A stretch of DNA of 64,000 nucleotides from Pseudomonas sp. Seg1 (lineage in GTDB: Bacteria; Pseudomonadota; Gammaproteobacteria; Pseudomonadales; Pseudomonadaceae), in the NCBI RefSeq assembly GCF_018326005.1, contig NZ_AP021903.1, positions 4,435,501 through 4,499,500 on the forward strand, in the 5' to 3' direction. The stretch's first letter is position 1; each line of letters begins with the position of its first letter. Both the position numbers and the translations under genes were made by a program. Below are positions 62,581-64,000 of the stretch, piece by piece. The notes below the pieces were generated by a model. That model ran no database searches, had not been told where the DNA came from, and was given only the letters and a program-made list of their open reading frames with translations.

Positions 62581-63654
62581 TCAGCGGGATTTGGCTTTCT
62601 TGGTGTCGTGACGGCGCAGGTGGCAGGTCACTTCCTCGCGATCGTGATACAGCTGTTTGCAGCCGATATCGACCTTGATCCCACGAGCCTTGAAACCATC
62701 GGCGATGCGCTCGAGCAAGCGCTTCACCTCGGCATAACGCTGCTTCATCGGCAGTTTCAGGTTGACCACCGCCTCGCGGCAATGCCCTTCGCCGATCCAC
62801 TCTTCGAGCATCGCGGCGTTACGCGCCGGTTTCTCGACGATGTCGCAGACCATCCAGTCCACCGGTTGCTTGGGCTTGAAGGTGAAACCGTCAGCCATCA
62901 AGTGCTGCACGAGCCCGGTGTCCATCAGGCTTTCAGCCATCGGGCCGTTGTCGATGGCGGTTACCAGCATGCCGCGGTTAACCAGTTGCCAGGTCCAGCC
63001 GCCCGGCGCTGCACCGAGATCAACCCCGGTCATGTCGCTGTGCAGGCGATCTTCCCACTGATCACGCGGAATAAAGTGGTGCCAGGCCTCTTCCAGCTTC
63101 AGCGTCGAACGGCTCGGCGCTTCACGGGGAAACTTCAGGCGCGGAATGCCCATCGGCCACATCGCCGAGTTACCGGCATCGGCCATGCCGAGAAACACTT
63201 CACGACCACTTTTGAAGGTCAGCAACAGACGCGGCTTGCTAGCGTCATCCACCAGTTTTCCGGCAGCGGTCAGGGCCTTGCGCAGTGGGCCTTCGAATTT
63301 CTTGCAGAAGTTCGACAGTTCCTTGCCGTCATTGGTGTCGACGACTTCCAGCCACAGGCTGCCGCACACAGGGAAATCGGCCATGTTTGCGAGGATCACG
63401 CTGATGCGATCGTTCTCTGGCAAATCGATGAAGACGCCACGCGCCCATTGGCGCGGAAAGATCAGTTCGGCGAAACGCTGACCGCGCATCAGGCGCTCGG
63501 CACCGTCTTCTTCGGTGCAGACAAACTCGGCGTACGCCGAAGCGGCTTTGGCCTTGGCGTAACCGGACACGTTGAGTTGCGCGGCGAGGTCGGAAATCTC
63601 CGAACAGACTTCGCCTTCGAAGCCTGGCCGGCAATGCATGAATAGGGTGTTCAT
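62581..63654 (-). CDS. rlmM: 23S rRNA 2'-O-ribose C2498 methyltransferase RlmM
   Basis: 357 residues from ATG 63654 (MNTLFMHCRPGFEGEVCSEI) with AGGAG five bases upstream. An N-terminal THUMP-like domain, then a Rossmann methyltransferase: GVDLGAAPGGWTWQLV is the SAM motif, DWMVCDIVEKP and VVNLKLPMKQRYAE carry the K-D-K-E residues. It methylates C2498 of 23S rRNA. Divergent from acnA. Confidence 0.94.
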   Translation of the reverse strand: MNTLFMHCRPGFEGEVCSEISDLAAQLNVSGYAKAKAASAYAEFVCTEEDGAERLMRGQRFAELIFPRQWARGVFIDLPENDRISVILANMADFPVCGSLWLEVVDTNDGKELSNFCKKFEGPLRKALTAAGKLVDDASKPRLLLTFKSGREVFLGMADAGNSAMWPMGIPRLKFPREAPSRSTLKLEEAWHHFIPRDQWEDRLHSDMTGVDLGAAPGGWTWQLVNRGMLVTAIDNGPMAESLMDTGLVQHLMADGFTFKPKQPVDWMVCDIVEKPARNAAMLEEWIGEGHCREAVVNLKLPMKQRYAEVKRLLERIADGFKARGIKVDIGCKQLYHDREEVTCHLRRHDTKKAKSR

Positions 63655-63876
63655 TCTTACTCCTGGGCAGCGGGCGATCATTCGGCCACTGCGCGATGCT
63701 CAAGCGTTGCGTTGCAGCAATGCCTGTCACGAAAACCGGCGCATGATAGCCGATGTCGGAACCTTGGTTCCGCTCATAGAGTCCAGTTATTAGCCAGCTA
63801 CCTAAAACAGGGCTAGGTTTAAAGCTCTATTCGTCCCCTCAATCCGTAGCCGTGCGGATTCAAAGGAGTGATCGTA

Positions 63877-64000
63877 ATGCCGTCCCTCGATAGTCTGAAG
63901 ACCCTTAAAACTCTACAAATCGACGACAAGACCTACCACTATTTCAGCTTGCCTGATGCCGCCAAGACCCTTGGCAATATCGACAAGCTGCCGATGTCGC
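63877..64000 (+). CDS. acnA: Aconitate hydratase AcnA, N-terminal fragment
   Basis: Starts at ATG 63877 with AAAGGAG eight bases upstream and runs off the right edge after 41 residues: MPSLDSLKTLKTLQIDDKTY then FSLPDAAKTLGNIDKLPMS. This N-terminus is typical of AcnA of Pseudomonas, the [4Fe-4S] enzyme that interconverts citrate and isocitrate. The cluster-binding and catalytic parts lie outside the window. Confidence 0.9.
   Translation, partial: MPSLDSLKTLKTLQIDDKTYHYFSLPDAAKTLGNIDKLPMS

Overview
The window is a high-GC, gene-dense bacterial chromosome segment that looks like a member of the Pseudomonas fluorescens group. The evidence is recognisable Pseudomonas genes (psrA, long-form GAPDH, sth, queF, copRS, lolCDE, lexA-sulA, fadBA, pmpM), RpoS-control genes of the RssB/RssC type, and many REP/REPIN palindromes of the 'TGTGGGAGCGGGCTTGCCCGCGA' kind. 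I see no rRNA, tRNA, CRISPR array, prophage or insertion sequence. Most of the window is core chromosome; the accessory-looking parts are the exopolysaccharide cluster at the left edge, the two SWIM/SNF2 helicases, and the Fic gene.

Layout. 1-6975 (minus): the proximal part of an exopolysaccharide operon, transcribed leftward off the edge in the order Wzb-type phosphatase, Wzc-type co-polymerase/kinase, GT4 glycosyltransferase, pyruvyl transferase, Wzx-like flippase, Wzy-like polymerase. A secreted GH clan A hydrolase is divergent from it (7267-8220). 8.4-17.5 kb: transaldolase, the STAS/PP2C-response-regulator pair (rssC, rssB), a PilZ protein, MlaA, a catalytically degenerate phosphonatase-like HAD protein, a DUF4404 protein, QueF, and a copper module (cupredoxin, copRS) with a CopR box. 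17.6-28 kb: lolCDE, a second PilZ protein, a glycerophosphodiesterase, sth, apbE, an MFS carboxylate transporter and the long GAPDH. 28.4-43.5 kb: mfd, csiV, two convergent SWIM/SNF2 paralogues, the methylthioinosine phosphorylase, nagZ with a 37-codon overlapping upstream ORF, psrA, lexA-sulA and two small conserved genes. 43.6-56.8 kb: topA, a DUF1653 protein, fadBA, a membrane-anchored unknown, a Usp, Uup, Slt and Fic. 56.9-64 kb: an MsbA-like exporter, a 59-residue protein, pdxB, pmpM, tusA, rlmM and the start of acnA.

How the parts relate. Several regulatory circuits can be read directly. Two exact palindromes of the PsrA type lie before psrA, and a one-mismatch copy lies before fadBA, tying the fatty-acid sensor to beta-oxidation 9 kb away. 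Tandem SOS boxes lie before lexA-sulA. A CopR box faces the cupredoxin gene beside copRS. Envelope functions recur (MlaA, LolCDE, CsiV, NagZ, Slt, exopolysaccharide).

Nothing here amounts to a clear new multi-gene system. The best leads are the HAD pseudoenzyme, a terminator-like hairpin inside lolCDE, the nagZ upstream ORF, a promoterless-looking terminator with a competing stem upstream of fadB (candidate sRNA or attenuator), and the convergent SWIM/SNF2 pair. All family assignments are from reading the protein sequences; no database search was run. Comparisons with P. aeruginosa PAO1 gene order are from memory.
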